A stretch of DNA of 62,754 bases, from positions 1 through 62,754 of the IMG/VR virus record IMGVR_UViG_3300020472_000024, one strand, 5' to 3'. Positions 6,728 to 13,978 of the stretch are shown here, piece after piece (the first letter of the stretch is position 1; every line of letters starts with the position of its first letter). Made by a program: the position numbers and the translations under genes. The notes under the pieces are model-generated. The model saw only the letters and a program-made list of their open reading frames with translations, did not search any database and was not told the DNA's origin. The DNA is from a virus.

Positions 6728-6927
6728 TAAGAAAAGTATTTATTTAACATTTCTAATTGGTCATCATACTCAGCAATTATACCTAATTCTTTTTCAATTG
6801 TTTCTAGTGTATCAGGATGCTCTGCTATACCAGCAGTTTTCTGTAATAACACTTCTACATTTGCTTTATGTTTTGCTATATGACCTTCAGCGTGTTTCTT
6901 TAGTGCTTCTATCATTTCACTTCGCAT
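6727..6927 (-). CDS. Small helical conserved protein
   Basis: 66 aa, predicted almost entirely helical (MIEALKKHAEGHIAKHKANV at the start), acidic C-terminus ending NKYFS. A good GGAGAA ribosome site precedes the ATG. It sits in a string of tightly overlapping small genes. Function unknown. Confidence 0.55.
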   Translation of the reverse strand: MRSEMIEALKKHAEGHIAKHKANVEVLLQKTAGIAEHPDTLETIEKELGIIAEYDDQLEMLNKYFS

Positions 6928-7075
6928 TTTTTTTCTCCTTTAATATTCTACCGTAATTCGGCCATCCAAATTTGTCGGGTGACTCATCTGTGTATCTCCA
7001 ACGAATAACTCCTGTATCAGGATTTCTTTCGTAAATTTTTTCTCTTTTAAATTTTATTTTTTGTTTAATCGCCAT
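6917..7075 (-). CDS. 52-aa basic hypothetical protein
   Basis: Starts MAIKQKIKFKREKIYERNP and ends GRILKEKKNAK; a Trp-rich middle (VIRWRYTDE) suggests a small folded strand unit. Overlaps the next start by 11 nt and ends in TGA within that gene's opening, as with other real neighbours here. Not recognised. Confidence 0.55.
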   Translation of the reverse strand: MAIKQKIKFKREKIYERNPDTGVIRWRYTDESPDKFGWPNYGRILKEKKNAK

Positions 7076-7077
7076 TA

Positions 7078-7236
7078 TTAATCCTCAACATTATTATGAT
7101 ATAGACCGTCCCTTAATATTTTTTCTTCATCAAAGGTAAATGGTCTAATCATATTTTTACCTTTGTCTTTTCTCTCTTTAGTTTGTCTTTTACTTTCTTC
7201 GTAACTCAATTGTTCCATATCATCCATTTGTGCCAT
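7078..7236 (-). CDS. 52-aa hypothetical protein
   Basis: Begins MAQMDDMEQLSYEESKRQ and ends DGLYHNNVED. The ATG at 7236 has an AAGGGA site with normal spacing; an upstream in-frame start would overlap the previous gene further. Charged and likely helical; function unknown. Confidence 0.5.
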   Translation of the reverse strand: MAQMDDMEQLSYEESKRQTKERKDKGKNMIRPFTFDEEKILRDGLYHNNVED

Positions 7237-7801
7237 TATGTATCCCTTCTTTGTACCAGTCAGGCATAACTGCACCTGGTTTTTCCCATTTAGCAAATCG
7301 TATCTTCTCTAGTATATAGTATTTTCTATAAGACCCTACAACGTCACCTGGTATCTTACAATGATCTGGCATTGCTGGTGTAGCGTCTGTACCTATCACA
7401 TCAACTCTAGCATTTACTGGTGGTGTTTTTAGTAATTCAGCAAGTTTAGTTATTGATACGTGGTCTTTATCTTTTTGCCATCTTAATTTGTATTCTTCAT
7501 TCAAAGCAAGAAAATGTTTGTACAACCATATGTAATTGTAAGCAGATTTTAAAACCCATTGTGTACTAGGGTGACCTAACCAACCTGCCTTGTATATGAT
7601 TGCTTCTTCGTTAGAGTTCTCTAGTCGCCATCTTCTTATCTTACGACCATTCTTTGTGAAGTCTGTATATTCAATGCCGTCAAGTACACGTTTTGCTGTA
7701 CATAGCATTTGAGCAGACTCTAATATCATTTTGATAATGTGTTTATCACACATCATCTTAGCAGCAGTTTCTGGATTTTTATCTACGTAAAATATATTCA
7801 T
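7220..7801 (-). CDS. Conserved marine phage protein of unknown function
   Basis: 193 aa. A strongly patterned N-terminus MNIFYVDKNPETAAKMMCDK followed by KHIIKMILESAQMLCTAKR, with further HPSTQWVLKSAYNY and CKIPGDVVGSYRKYY. Histidines and tryptophans are clustered as in an enzyme. I recognise it as a recurrent protein in T4-like cyanophages but know no activity. It overlaps the upstream start by one base and the downstream start by 17. Confidence 0.55.
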   Translation of the reverse strand: MNIFYVDKNPETAAKMMCDKHIIKMILESAQMLCTAKRVLDGIEYTDFTKNGRKIRRWRLENSNEEAIIYKAGWLGHPSTQWVLKSAYNYIWLYKHFLALNEEYKLRWQKDKDHVSITKLAELLKTPPVNARVDVIGTDATPAMPDHCKIPGDVVGSYRKYYILEKIRFAKWEKPGAVMPDWYKEGIHNGTNG

Positions 7802-7986
7802 TAATGTATTGCTTTTCTAAAATAATTCATCTTATCATACTTCTCACACAATGCTTTGAAAGTCTTATACCAAAAGTCTTTACTCCAATTCGTTTCAGCA
7901 TTCTTACACTTGTTCTCAGCATTTTTAATTCTTCTCATCTGTAAATCAGGAGAGATAATTCTATCAATATCAATATTTGTAATCAT
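7801..7986 (-). CDS. 61-aa early hypothetical protein, leaderless start
   Basis: Starts MITNIDIDRIISPDLQMRR, charged and Trp/Tyr-rich toward the end (WSKDFWYKTFKALCEKYDK). It is the first gene after promoter P4, whose -10 ends 6 nt before the ATG, so its mRNA should lack a 5' leader. Likely an early host-takeover peptide by position only. Confidence 0.6.
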   Translation of the reverse strand: MITNIDIDRIISPDLQMRRIKNAENKCKNAETNWSKDFWYKTFKALCEKYDKMNYFRKAIH

Positions 7987-7992
7987 AGTTAT

Positions 7993-8021
7993 AATATATC
8001 ACTTTTTTTCACCTTTGTCAA
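7993..8021 (-). promoter_or_regulatory. Sigma70-like early promoter P4, leaderless geometry
   Basis: GCTTGACA with -35 at 8016-8021, 17 nt spacer, TATATT at 7993-7998, 6 nt to the ATG at 7986. It overlaps the 3' end of the lipoprotein gene. Confidence 0.85.
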
Positions 8022-8298
8022 GCACAGGATGTTGTTTGTATTCAACTTCTTGGCATATTGCCTCTAATCCGTCCTTCAAAACCCTACGAATCTTGCAATC
8101 ATAACCTGTAATTTTAGATAAAAACTGGTCGTCTGTTGTTTTTTTATCGTTAGCAGCGAGAGATAGATCAACACCACCTTTAATATAGGTAATTGTCTTA
8201 TATGATTCGTATGAGGAAGCAGTTGTACCTACAACGGCAGGTAAAGTACCACACGCATTTAGTAATAGTAAACTACTTATTAGTATCAGTATTCGCAT
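7999..8298 (-). CDS. Small lipoprotein
   Basis: 99 aa. N-terminus MRILILISSLLLLNACGTLP is a lipoprotein signal with lipobox LNAC, cleaved before Cys16. The mature part has two more cysteines and ends basic. It follows the 348-aa membrane protein with a 26-nt overlap. Probably attached to the inner or outer membrane of the infected cell; function unknown. Confidence 0.65.
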   Translation of the reverse strand: MRILILISSLLLLNACGTLPAVVGTTASSYESYKTITYIKGGVDLSLAANDKKTTDDQFLSKITGYDCKIRRVLKDGLEAICQEVEYKQHPVLDKGEKK

Positions 8299-9319
8299 TC
8301 CACTCCATTATCTGATCTAGTTTAAGTCTTATCTCATCAGGATCCAAACCTAAATTCTTCAGTTCTTCTGTTCCCATTTTGTTAAAAAAATCTTCGTAAT
8401 CTCTATTAGTTAATTCTCTTTTACCTAACTTGTTAAAAAAATCTTTATAAATTTTTTGCTTATCTCGGTAGTTTTTCGCTCTAATTTTTGCGTTAGCAGC
8501 TTCCGTCTGCCAGTCTTTTTGTTTCTTCGCAAGTTTCTTTTCTTCTTCAATTTTATTCTTTTTCGCATTTCGCTTTTCTTTCCATTGTCTTAATGATATG
8601 TTAGCAGCAATTAATAATAATACTGCTAATGGATCAAATACAAATATCAATATTAATATTATAATTCTAACTGCTGAGTCAAAATGATCTTTTGCATTTT
8701 CTCCATATATCAATTCAGCAACATATTTAAGTGGTCCTACATCTGCCTCTATCTTTAATTGTTCTATTTCAATATTACTTTTTGCATTGGTCAATTTAGC
8801 AATCTCGTCCATTGCATTTTTAATTTCTGTATTTAAAAAATCTCGTTCTTCTTTTTGTTTCTTTCGTTCTTTTAGACCTCTACTGACATATTCTTTTGCA
8901 ATATAAACATCTAACGCCTTGTCTAATCTATCAAGTGTATTTTCTGCTCTATCTATAATAAGATTTTGTTGATTTATTTGTTTATCTATTAATGCTATCT
9001 GTACTGCATTATTACCTGTTGGTCTAACTTGGTCTAGGTGTGCCTTTGATAGGAAACCAAAGATACCCATTGATGTAATGAATACTAATACAATAATTGC
9101 TGTAAATAGATATGCTTTTAATGCCCTAGGTATTCCTTCTCGCCAGTTATGATACAACCAACTGGCAGCAACTAACTTACCTACTTCTAATGCTGAACCC
9201 ATTGCAATAATAGGTACGGCAGCACCAGCAAATAAAGTTGCTAGTCCTAGTATAGAATATCCTGCCGCTATTAAAGATATAGCAATCGCTGATATAAATG
9301 TTATTAATGTTAAAAACAT
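8273..9319 (-). CDS. Membrane protein with long coiled coils, conserved in marine T4-like phages
   Basis: 348 aa. Two to three N-terminal membrane segments (about residues 1-50 and 68-92), a periplasmic or cytoplasmic coiled coil (about 110-205), another membrane segment (IIILILIFVFDPLAVLLLIA, about 220-240) and a Lys/Glu-rich C-terminal coil. The motif GSALEVGKLVAASWLYHNWR is distinctive. It may act as an envelope-anchored scaffold. Its ATG lies 4 nt after the glucosaminidase stop, suggesting joint function at the envelope. Confidence 0.6.
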   Translation of the reverse strand: MFLTLITFISAIAISLIAAGYSILGLATLFAGAAVPIIAMGSALEVGKLVAASWLYHNWREGIPRALKAYLFTAIIVLVFITSMGIFGFLSKAHLDQVRPTGNNAVQIALIDKQINQQNLIIDRAENTLDRLDKALDVYIAKEYVSRGLKERKKQKEERDFLNTEIKNAMDEIAKLTNAKSNIEIEQLKIEADVGPLKYVAELIYGENAKDHFDSAVRIIILILIFVFDPLAVLLLIAANISLRQWKEKRNAKKNKIEEEKKLAKKQKDWQTEAANAKIRAKNYRDKQKIYKDFFNKLGKRELTNRDYEDFFNKMGTEELKNLGLDPDEIRLKLDQIMEWNANTDTNK

Positions 9320-9323
9320 TGTA

Positions 9324-10004
9324 TTATTTATTCTCTAATTTTTTGATTTTATTAATCATTCTTATGACTCTCTTGTCATAATCTTTTGTAGTTGAAAATG
9401 CGTCTAGTGTTTTGATTAATACAATTGAGTCTAATGGTTTATTCTTATCTAACATCAATTGTCTTTTGATTCTAAATTCTTTATAAGCAGGATGCTCGTT
9501 TAATAATCTAATATATTCTTTTACACTATCACACTTACTAGCAAATACTCTTACACCCCAACCTGACCATTGTTCTACACCTGTTGGTTTTAAATGTGAT
9601 ACGGTTTCTGTAAATGTTCTAATACCGAATAAGTTATTACCTTTAACTGCAAATCTACTTTTACCCCAACCAGACTCTAACGCCGCCTGACCTATAATCA
9701 TTTCCCAAGGCACTCTCCTATCTTTAGGTGTTGTGAAATTTATGTAGTCAATACATTTGTGCATTGCTCTAACGAATTGTATATCGTCATTGTAGGTAAA
9801 TTCAGGTTCTCTTAAATCTAAATCTTTAATTTTTTCTAGGTAAAAGTGTTCTAGTTCAGCATTCACTTTTGCTTTTGACCATTTGTTAGGATTAAATGTA
9901 CCCCAAGCAAATACTAAAGCACACACAATACCTGATACAAAAAATATCTTCGTGTATAACCACGCCTTATTTAATATGTTGTCCCAATTAATTTTTTTTG
10001 GCAT
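9324..10004 (-). CDS. Membrane-anchored glucosaminidase-like peptidoglycan hydrolase (Bax/GH73)
   Basis: 226 aa from MPKKINWDN. One N-terminal membrane segment (about residues 15-37), then a Bax/FlgJ-type catalytic domain: WEMIIGQAALESGWGKSRFA with the catalytic Glu, and GNNLFGIRTF, the loop typical of GH73. It should cut N-acetylglucosaminyl bonds in the cell wall while held in the inner membrane. This is a second wall hydrolase besides the M15 endolysin at 5.4 kb. A start three codons earlier is possible, but its AGGA site would be too close. The C-terminal half ends with a basic helix. Confidence 0.8.
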   Translation of the reverse strand: MPKKINWDNILNKAWLYTKIFFVSGIVCALVFAWGTFNPNKWSKAKVNAELEHFYLEKIKDLDLREPEFTYNDDIQFVRAMHKCIDYINFTTPKDRRVPWEMIIGQAALESGWGKSRFAVKGNNLFGIRTFTETVSHLKPTGVEQWSGWGVRVFASKCDSVKEYIRLLNEHPAYKEFRIKRQLMLDKNKPLDSIVLIKTLDAFSTTKDYDKRVIRMINKIKKLENK

Positions 10005-10287
10005 AATAATCATATCCTGTCCACTCTTGTCCTTCGTGGTCTTTAAATGTTTCTAGTTTTGATTGATAAAAAGTTAAATTAGATTTTAATTTTTCTACTT
10101 TTTTAAAAATAACTGCCGCCTGTTTAAGTGTATAGTTATCATAGATGTCCTTTGCCCATTGACCTGTGTAATATAATCTACTCGTACCAGGTAAATTTGA
10201 TGGTTTAATTAGACCTTCTAATTTAAGCAATGCCTCACCGACTCTTGCCTTAATATATGGGTCTAACTCTTTCACTTTTCTACTCAT
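9988..10287 (-). CDS. Hypothetical protein upstream of the glucosaminidase
   Basis: 99 aa, helical, starting MSRKVKELDPYIKARVGEA with Tyr-rich segments (RLYYTGQWAKDIYDNY). Overlaps the glucosaminidase start by 17 nt. No membrane segment or known motif; function unknown. Confidence 0.5.
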   Translation of the reverse strand: MSRKVKELDPYIKARVGEALLKLEGLIKPSNLPGTSRLYYTGQWAKDIYDNYTLKQAAVIFKKVEKLKSNLTFYQSKLETFKDHEGQEWTGYDYYAKKN

Positions 10288-10306
10288 AATATATCTTTCT
10301 CTTGGA

Positions 10307-10732
10307 TTATAAATCTAAACCAAGTCTATTTAACTTTGGTCTAAATGAATAAAATATTTTATTGTGGTTACCTGTATCACCTTTGATATTCATTTGCCAT
10401 AAATGGATCATTTCGTGTGCCAAAGTTTCTACAAATTCTTTTTTGTTTCTGTATGTAGGTAGCATTTCTAACCAAAATTGCTGTGTACCTTTTCTTTCCC
10501 ATACCCAAGTTGTTACCTGACCGTAACAAAACTTTTTACTTTCATCTTTATAAATTTTTTTAATTTGAATATCATTGAAAGGTTGTAATATATTTTTAAA
10601 CAATGCTTTGTTAAGCACCTTGAAATACTTTTTAACGTCTTTATAGGTAGTTTTGTATTTACGATTACTCGCTAGTTCTCTTTTCAAAACTTTTTTCACT
10701 CTCATATTTTTGTCTAGTTTTTTCTTTTTCAT
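10307..10732 (-). CDS. SprT-like zinc metalloprotease
   Basis: 141 aa. FVETLAHEMIHLWQMN carries the HExxH zinc site, and NHNKIFYSFRPKLNRLGL provides the third histidine, as in SprT/Spartan proteases that cleave DNA-protein crosslinks. The first 30 residues are very basic, consistent with DNA binding. Cytoplasmic. The first Met overlaps a small upstream ORF by 68 nt; a Met nine residues later is the alternative start. Phage SprT-like proteins are common in marine T4-like genomes, though their substrates are unknown. Confidence 0.75.
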   Translation of the reverse strand: MKKKKLDKNMRVKKVLKRELASNRKYKTTYKDVKKYFKVLNKALFKNILQPFNDIQIKKIYKDESKKFCYGQVTTWVWERKGTQQFWLEMLPTYRNKKEFVETLAHEMIHLWQMNIKGDTGNHNKIFYSFRPKLNRLGLDL

Positions 10733-10820
10733 CTTTGATAACTTGAATAACTCCCATTGTTATACACGATAAAATTATTACTTTTAATTCCATCGGCATT
10801 TCTAAAAATATTTCTATCAT
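10665..10820 (-). CDS. 51-aa single-pass membrane peptide
   Basis: Starts MIEIFLEMPMELKVIILSCI; a hydrophobic stretch of about 18 residues is followed by a highly charged tail. The ATG overlaps the upstream stop (ATGA). Its 3' part overlaps the SprT-like gene by 68 nt, which lowers confidence. Confidence 0.45.
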   Translation of the reverse strand: MIEIFLEMPMELKVIILSCITMGVIQVIKDEKEKTRQKYESEKSFEKRTSE

Positions 10821-11152
10821 TGACAATCCTTGTCTTTGATCTTACTATCTTTTAGTAATAAACATTTGTGTTGTTTATCTAATTCTAATCTCAAATCTGT
10901 CATAACTCTATCCATAATTAAAGGCAAACTTGCCTCTATGATAGGTATGATCTCTAAAGCAAACTTATGTGCTAAGTTTTGTAGTTCACCTTCTAATACT
11001 TTCATTTGGTCTATATCGGTACCTTTTACGGTCTCTACGATAATATGACCAGTCGTGTTTTGTACTCTCTCATTTGCATTTAAAACATTAAATATACTCC
11101 ACGACCAGATATATACAAATGCTAAAAATACGTATAATAATTGTTTTCTCAT
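10817..11152 (-). CDS. Signal-anchored early hypothetical protein
   Basis: 111 aa. N-terminus MRKQLLYVFLAFVYIWSWSI is a signal anchor or signal peptide (possible cut after NVLNA). The rest is helical (LEIIPIIEASLPLIMDRVM) with two cysteines near the end. It is the first gene after promoter P5, whose -10 ends 6 nt before the ATG, implying a leaderless mRNA for an exported protein. Function unknown. Confidence 0.6.
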   Translation of the reverse strand: MRKQLLYVFLAFVYIWSWSIFNVLNANERVQNTTGHIIVETVKGTDIDQMKVLEGELQNLAHKFALEIIPIIEASLPLIMDRVMTDLRLELDKQHKCLLLKDSKIKDKDCQ

Positions 11153-11158
11153 ATATTT

Positions 11159-11187
11159 ATAGTATCAGACTTATAGACCAAAGTCAA
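11159..11187 (-). promoter_or_regulatory. Sigma70-like early promoter P5, leaderless geometry
   Basis: GCTTGACT with -35 at 11182-11187, 17 nt spacer, TACTAT at 11159-11164, 6 nt to the ATG at 11152. A TATAAATA string at 11154-11161 overlaps but sits too close to the start codon to serve it. Confidence 0.8.
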
Positions 11188-11205
11188 GCGTTAATAATCG
11201 TTGAT

Positions 11206-11260
11206 TTTAAAGGGTTTTTAGGGGTGTGCTATGAGAACAAAGCGTGAACACCCCTTTAAA
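11206..11260. repeat. Nested, mutually exclusive inverted repeats upstream of promoter P5
   Basis: An outer 9-bp pair TTTAAAGGG/CCCTTTAAA (11206-11214 with 11252-11260) overlaps an inner 8-bp pair AGGGGTGT/ACACCCCT (11220-11227 with 11248-11255). They share bases at 11252-11255, so only one can form fully. No T-run follows on the minus strand. A diverged copy of this segment precedes promoter P8 near 18.85 kb. Confidence 0.6.
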
Positions 11261-11269
11261 TATGCGTGT

Positions 11270-11764
11270 TTATTGTGCGATTCTTACGAAATCGTCATTC
11301 CAATTAAATGTTTCTTTAACTAGATTTGCTGTTAAACCTTTATACGTATTATTAAGGTTTTTGTTTTTGATTGCCATTAGGACTTCAGCGTCATCAGCGT
11401 GTAATCCTTCTAACATCTGTATAAACATAGTTTCTTTTTTTAACTTGTTTATTGTGTTATTACCACCCACAACAAAGTGATATAGTTTTCTGCTTTCCAT
11501 AGCAAGACTTGTATGTTCTGTTCCAGCAGGTGCCTCGTTTTTGATGTAAGGCGGATTTCCTTCTGGTAAATCAAATTTGATTTTAGGATCAAAGGCAGCT
11601 TTTAGTAATTGCCTCATTGGTTTGTTGTCGTATTTTTTTAGTATAGCAATCTTTTTAGGTTTGTCTTTAGCATTATTAATCTGTGTAAAGATTTCGTGTG
11701 CTGTAGGAGCGCCTGATCCTTCGGTGCTTAAACCTTGATTGATTGCTTGATTTGTTATAGCCAT
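11270..11764 (-). CDS. Conserved T4-like marine phage protein (possibly DUF6433)
   Basis: 164 aa. Contains AHEIFTQINNAKDKPKKIAI, then NKPMRQLLKAAFDPKIKFDL, PEGNPPYIKNEAPAGTEHTS and ESRKLYHFV, a highly conserved block in cyanophage genomes from memory. Soluble, no membrane segments. Its place beside RNase H suggests a link to DNA metabolism, but no activity is known. It ends just before the nested inverted repeats. Confidence 0.6.
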   Translation of the reverse strand: MAITNQAINQGLSTEGSGAPTAHEIFTQINNAKDKPKKIAILKKYDNKPMRQLLKAAFDPKIKFDLPEGNPPYIKNEAPAGTEHTSLAMESRKLYHFVVGGNNTINKLKKETMFIQMLEGLHADDAEVLMAIKNKNLNNTYKGLTANLVKETFNWNDDFVRIAQ

Positions 11765-11778
11765 AATATCCTCATTGT

Positions 11779-12624
11779 TTAAAAGTCATTAATCTTATCT
11801 ATCAATGTCTTTAATTTTTTACCTATAAAATAAGGCAACAGGAGCGACCTGTCTTTTACTTTATAGTTGTTATACTTATTTATAATGTTAGTTTCTATCG
11901 TTTTTGGTATTTGGGACAAGTCAATAAGTTTCTTGTTCCGATTGTAGTTCTTTTTTGTTTCTGATCCTAAAGGTATGTTGTCTATATTAGACCACTCCTC
12001 TAGTTGTTTTGCTTTTATAGGTTTCTGTCTTTCACCTCTTACAAATATTTCATCATCACTTAATATATTAGGTACACCATCTGATCTATCACCTTTTATT
12101 ATTTGTGTTCTTAAAAATTTAATAGGATCCTCTTGTTCACCTATGAAACCTTTTAACAAAGGCGACCATTGATATACATTACCATAATGATGTAATTGAA
12201 TAAAGTCTTTGTCACCTGATACAATCAGGTACTTATCTTCTTTTTGTAATTTACAAATTGTAGCAATTATATCATCTGCCTCACTATTCTCAACATACAT
12301 TACTTTGTATGGAAAATTCTCTTGTACTTCTTTTTTAATATCTGTTATAATCTTAAATATTTCATCCCAATCAAATGGACCATCTTGTCTTGCTTGTTTT
12401 CTACTATGTTTATATAATGGAAAAAATTCTTTACGCCAAGGATCACTTGCGTCCGAACAAAGTACCATTACACCGTACTCGTCTTTAAACTTTACATTGA
12501 TACCTCTCAATGAGTTCAGTACCATAAACCTTATCATTTCTTTATTAGGTTTGACATCACCTTTGCCTCTTACCTGTGCCATTAGGTTTGAGATTAAAAC
12601 TTGATTAAGGTCTACTAATATCAT
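11779..12624 (-). CDS. rnh: RNase H, FEN-type 5'-3' exonuclease
   Basis: 281 aa, close to T4 RNase H (305 aa). Metal-binding motifs of the FEN superfamily are in order: MILVDLNQVL (first Asp), YVENSEADDIIATIC, LIVSGDKDFIQL and KGDRSDGVPNIL (helix-hairpin-helix entry). It removes lagging-strand RNA primers and flaps at the phage replication fork together with gp32. The ATG overlaps the stop of the 49-aa ORF upstream (ATGA). Confidence 0.85.
   Translation of the reverse strand: MILVDLNQVLISNLMAQVRGKGDVKPNKEMIRFMVLNSLRGINVKFKDEYGVMVLCSDASDPWRKEFFPLYKHSRKQARQDGPFDWDEIFKIITDIKKEVQENFPYKVMYVENSEADDIIATICKLQKEDKYLIVSGDKDFIQLHHYGNVYQWSPLLKGFIGEQEDPIKFLRTQIIKGDRSDGVPNILSDDEIFVRGERQKPIKAKQLEEWSNIDNIPLGSETKKNYNRNKKLIDLSQIPKTIETNIINKYNNYKVKDRSLLLPYFIGKKLKTLIDKINDF
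11877..11884 (-). promoter_or_regulatory. Possible late promoter box TATAAATA inside RNase H
   Basis: Exact TATAAATA within the RNase H coding region, 112 nt before the ATG of the 164-aa protein. Distance and coding location make it a weak candidate. Confidence 0.25.
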
Positions 12625-12770
12625 TTTAAATATTTCTTTTTATACCATTTGTAAAATGCTTTGTCTTTCATTAGGTCTAATACACCTGCTGCTGAAATCT
12701 GATCGCTTCTAATACAATCTGCATAGTCTTGGTAATCTTTTTTCTTTATTAATTTTGTTTTTGTTGCCAT
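12621..12770 (-). CDS. 49-aa basic hypothetical protein
   Basis: Starts MATKTKLIKKKDYQDYADCI and ends YKWYKKKYLK. Reads as a helix-turn-helix-like mini-domain (SDQISAAGVLDLMKDKAFY), but too short to assign. Coupled to RNase H by ATGA overlap. Possibly a small DNA-binding partner of RNase H; unproven. Confidence 0.55.
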   Translation of the reverse strand: MATKTKLIKKKDYQDYADCIRSDQISAAGVLDLMKDKAFYKWYKKKYLK

Positions 12771-12791
12771 AATATTTTAGTGAAGTGGTTA

Positions 12792-12829
12792 GGGCGCTGT
12801 AATTGCTGTAATACAGCATCTGAGCGCCC
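12792..12829. other. Two-tier GC-rich stem-loop in an intergenic gap
   Basis: Outer 7-bp stem GGGCGCT/AGCGCCC (12792-12798 with 12823-12829) encloses a 6-bp stem TGCTGT/ACAGCA (12804-12809 with 12813-12818, 3-nt loop). It stands out in AT-rich DNA. It follows the stop of the 87-aa protein on the minus strand but lacks a T-run, so it may be an RNA processing or stability element rather than a terminator. Confidence 0.6.
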
Positions 12830-12844
12830 AAAACCTAGTTTAGA

Positions 12845-13108
12845 TTATGCTGAATAAGCGACTTGCTTACCAAACACTTTGTTCATACCAGCGATCAAAA
12901 TTGCTTTTGAAGGTGTACCAACTCTAAAAGAAACTCCGTTTGCTGATCTATTTTCGTAAATCATTAAACCTTCGTTTCTTAATTTTCCTACCATAGCGGC
13001 AGGTGATTTAAGATCAAATCTGTTTCTTAAAGTTTTCCAAGAAACATCAACACCTGTTTCAAACAGGTTTCTGATCTTTGTAGTTTTTGAAGTTCTAGCA
13101 TTTGCCAT
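12845..13108 (-). CDS. Winged-helix-like conserved small protein
   Basis: 87 aa from MANARTSKTTKIRNLFETG. The pattern VSWKTLRNRFDLKSPAAMVG followed by KLRNEGLMIYENR resembles a winged helix with recognition helix and beta wing. The start is set by a strong AAAGGAG site 9 nt upstream; an in-frame ATG 13 codons earlier has none. I recall a similar abundant small protein in marine T4-like phages without known function. The strong ribosome site suggests high expression. Confidence 0.6.
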   Translation of the reverse strand: MANARTSKTTKIRNLFETGVDVSWKTLRNRFDLKSPAAMVGKLRNEGLMIYENRSANGVSFRVGTPSKAILIAGMNKVFGKQVAYSA

Positions 13109-13139
13109 ATCTTCTTCTCCTTTATTATTGTTAAAAAAA

Positions 13140-13220
13140 TTAAACATTAGTGTTTAACCCTCTCTTTCTGTCAATTTTACAACCAGACACGGCGATTGCT
13201 TGTGCAATTCTTTTAGTCAT
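13140..13220 (-). CDS. 26-aa possible peptide
   Basis: MTKRIAQAIAVSGCKIDRKR and a short end. The ATG overlaps the upstream stop (ATGACTAA), but length and lack of a recognised motif leave it uncertain. It could be a spacer between coupled genes. Confidence 0.3.
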   Translation of the reverse strand: MTKRIAQAIAVSGCKIDRKRGLNTNV

Positions 13221-13710
13221 CTAAATCTCCATCAGGTTCAAAAAAACCTTGTGTATCATTTAGATCCTTTAATTCTTTATTAACATCACCTGAAATAGGT
13301 CTGTTATTTCTTACAGGCGTTTTATTATCTAATATATCAGTATAATTAATTTTTGCTGATACGGTACCTGCCCTATTTGTTTTTAATAGTACCATCTTAT
13401 CTGCTAATTTCTGAGCAGGATGTGGTATTTTAAAATCTCTATAAATCATACCACGCATTACATCTACTAATAATGCTAAATCTTTTGTAAAATTAGGTTG
13501 ATTTGTTTTCATTGCTAAATCTACAAAGTGTTTTAATAGTCCCATACTAATATCATCAACGGCAGTTTCAACAAATTTTTTAGTTTGTTGTTCTTGTATT
13601 TGTTTAGCAACCTTCTCACCCATTTTTCTACGTTGTTCATCTAGTTCTCTTGTTCTAGGATTTACAATCTTGTTAGTAGGAAACGGTATTATTTTACCAT
13701 CATCTGCCAT
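13213..13710 (-). CDS. Conserved T4-like hypothetical protein
   Basis: 165 aa from MADDGKIIPFPTNKIVNPRT. A charged coiled-coil segment (residues about 25-45) and a helical core (LLKHFVDLAMKTNQPNFTKD) precede an acidic tail ending DGDLDD. The ATG at 13710 has AGGTGAG upstream; a GTG five codons earlier overlaps the glutaredoxin gene. Marine T4-like phages share this type; I know no function. Confidence 0.5.
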   Translation of the reverse strand: MADDGKIIPFPTNKIVNPRTRELDEQRRKMGEKVAKQIQEQQTKKFVETAVDDISMGLLKHFVDLAMKTNQPNFTKDLALLVDVMRGMIYRDFKIPHPAQKLADKMVLLKTNRAGTVSAKINYTDILDNKTPVRNNRPISGDVNKELKDLNDTQGFFEPDGDLDD

Positions 13711-13711
13711 T

Positions 13712-13978
13712 TTATTTGATCTCACCTTTAAAATTCACTTTCCCTTGTTTTTCAAAAAATTCTACAAGTTGATTATAACCACCAATTAACTCTCCATTAA
13801 TTTTTATCTGTGGCATTTGTCTTACATTTTTACCAATGTCTTCTAACATCTTACTCGGGTCTGACCCAAAATCTTTTTCTAAAGTCTTTTCTGTGTAGTC
13901 AAGGCGAAGATTATTTAATAACCCTTTCGCCTTGGTACAATAGACGCAATTAGTTTTGCTGTATATTATTATTGTCAT
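13712..13978 (-). CDS. Glutaredoxin/thioredoxin-like protein
   Basis: 88 aa from MTIIIYSKTNCVYCTKAKG. The CVYC active site follows the first strand, and VRQMPQIKINGELIGGYNQL contains the cis-proline and the GG loop of glutaredoxins. In T4 phages such proteins reduce the phage class I ribonucleotide reductase, which is encoded here as nrdA/nrdB. Three in-frame ATGs occur; the third has the best spacing from AGGT. Overlaps the LPP20-like gene end by 29 nt. Confidence 0.8.
   Translation of the reverse strand: MTIIIYSKTNCVYCTKAKGLLNNLRLDYTEKTLEKDFGSDPSKMLEDIGKNVRQMPQIKINGELIGGYNQLVEFFEKQGKVNFKGEIK

Noticed and set aside
11154-11161. TATAAATA late box upstream of the 111-aa protein
   Set aside because: It ends 1 nt before the ATG, so a start at normal distance would remove the start codon; the sigma70 P5 explains the site.
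13140-13173. TTGACA near 13168 as a promoter for the winged-helix-like gene
   Set aside because: The best -10 at 17-18 nt is ACTAAT-like and poor; no extended GCTTGAC element.
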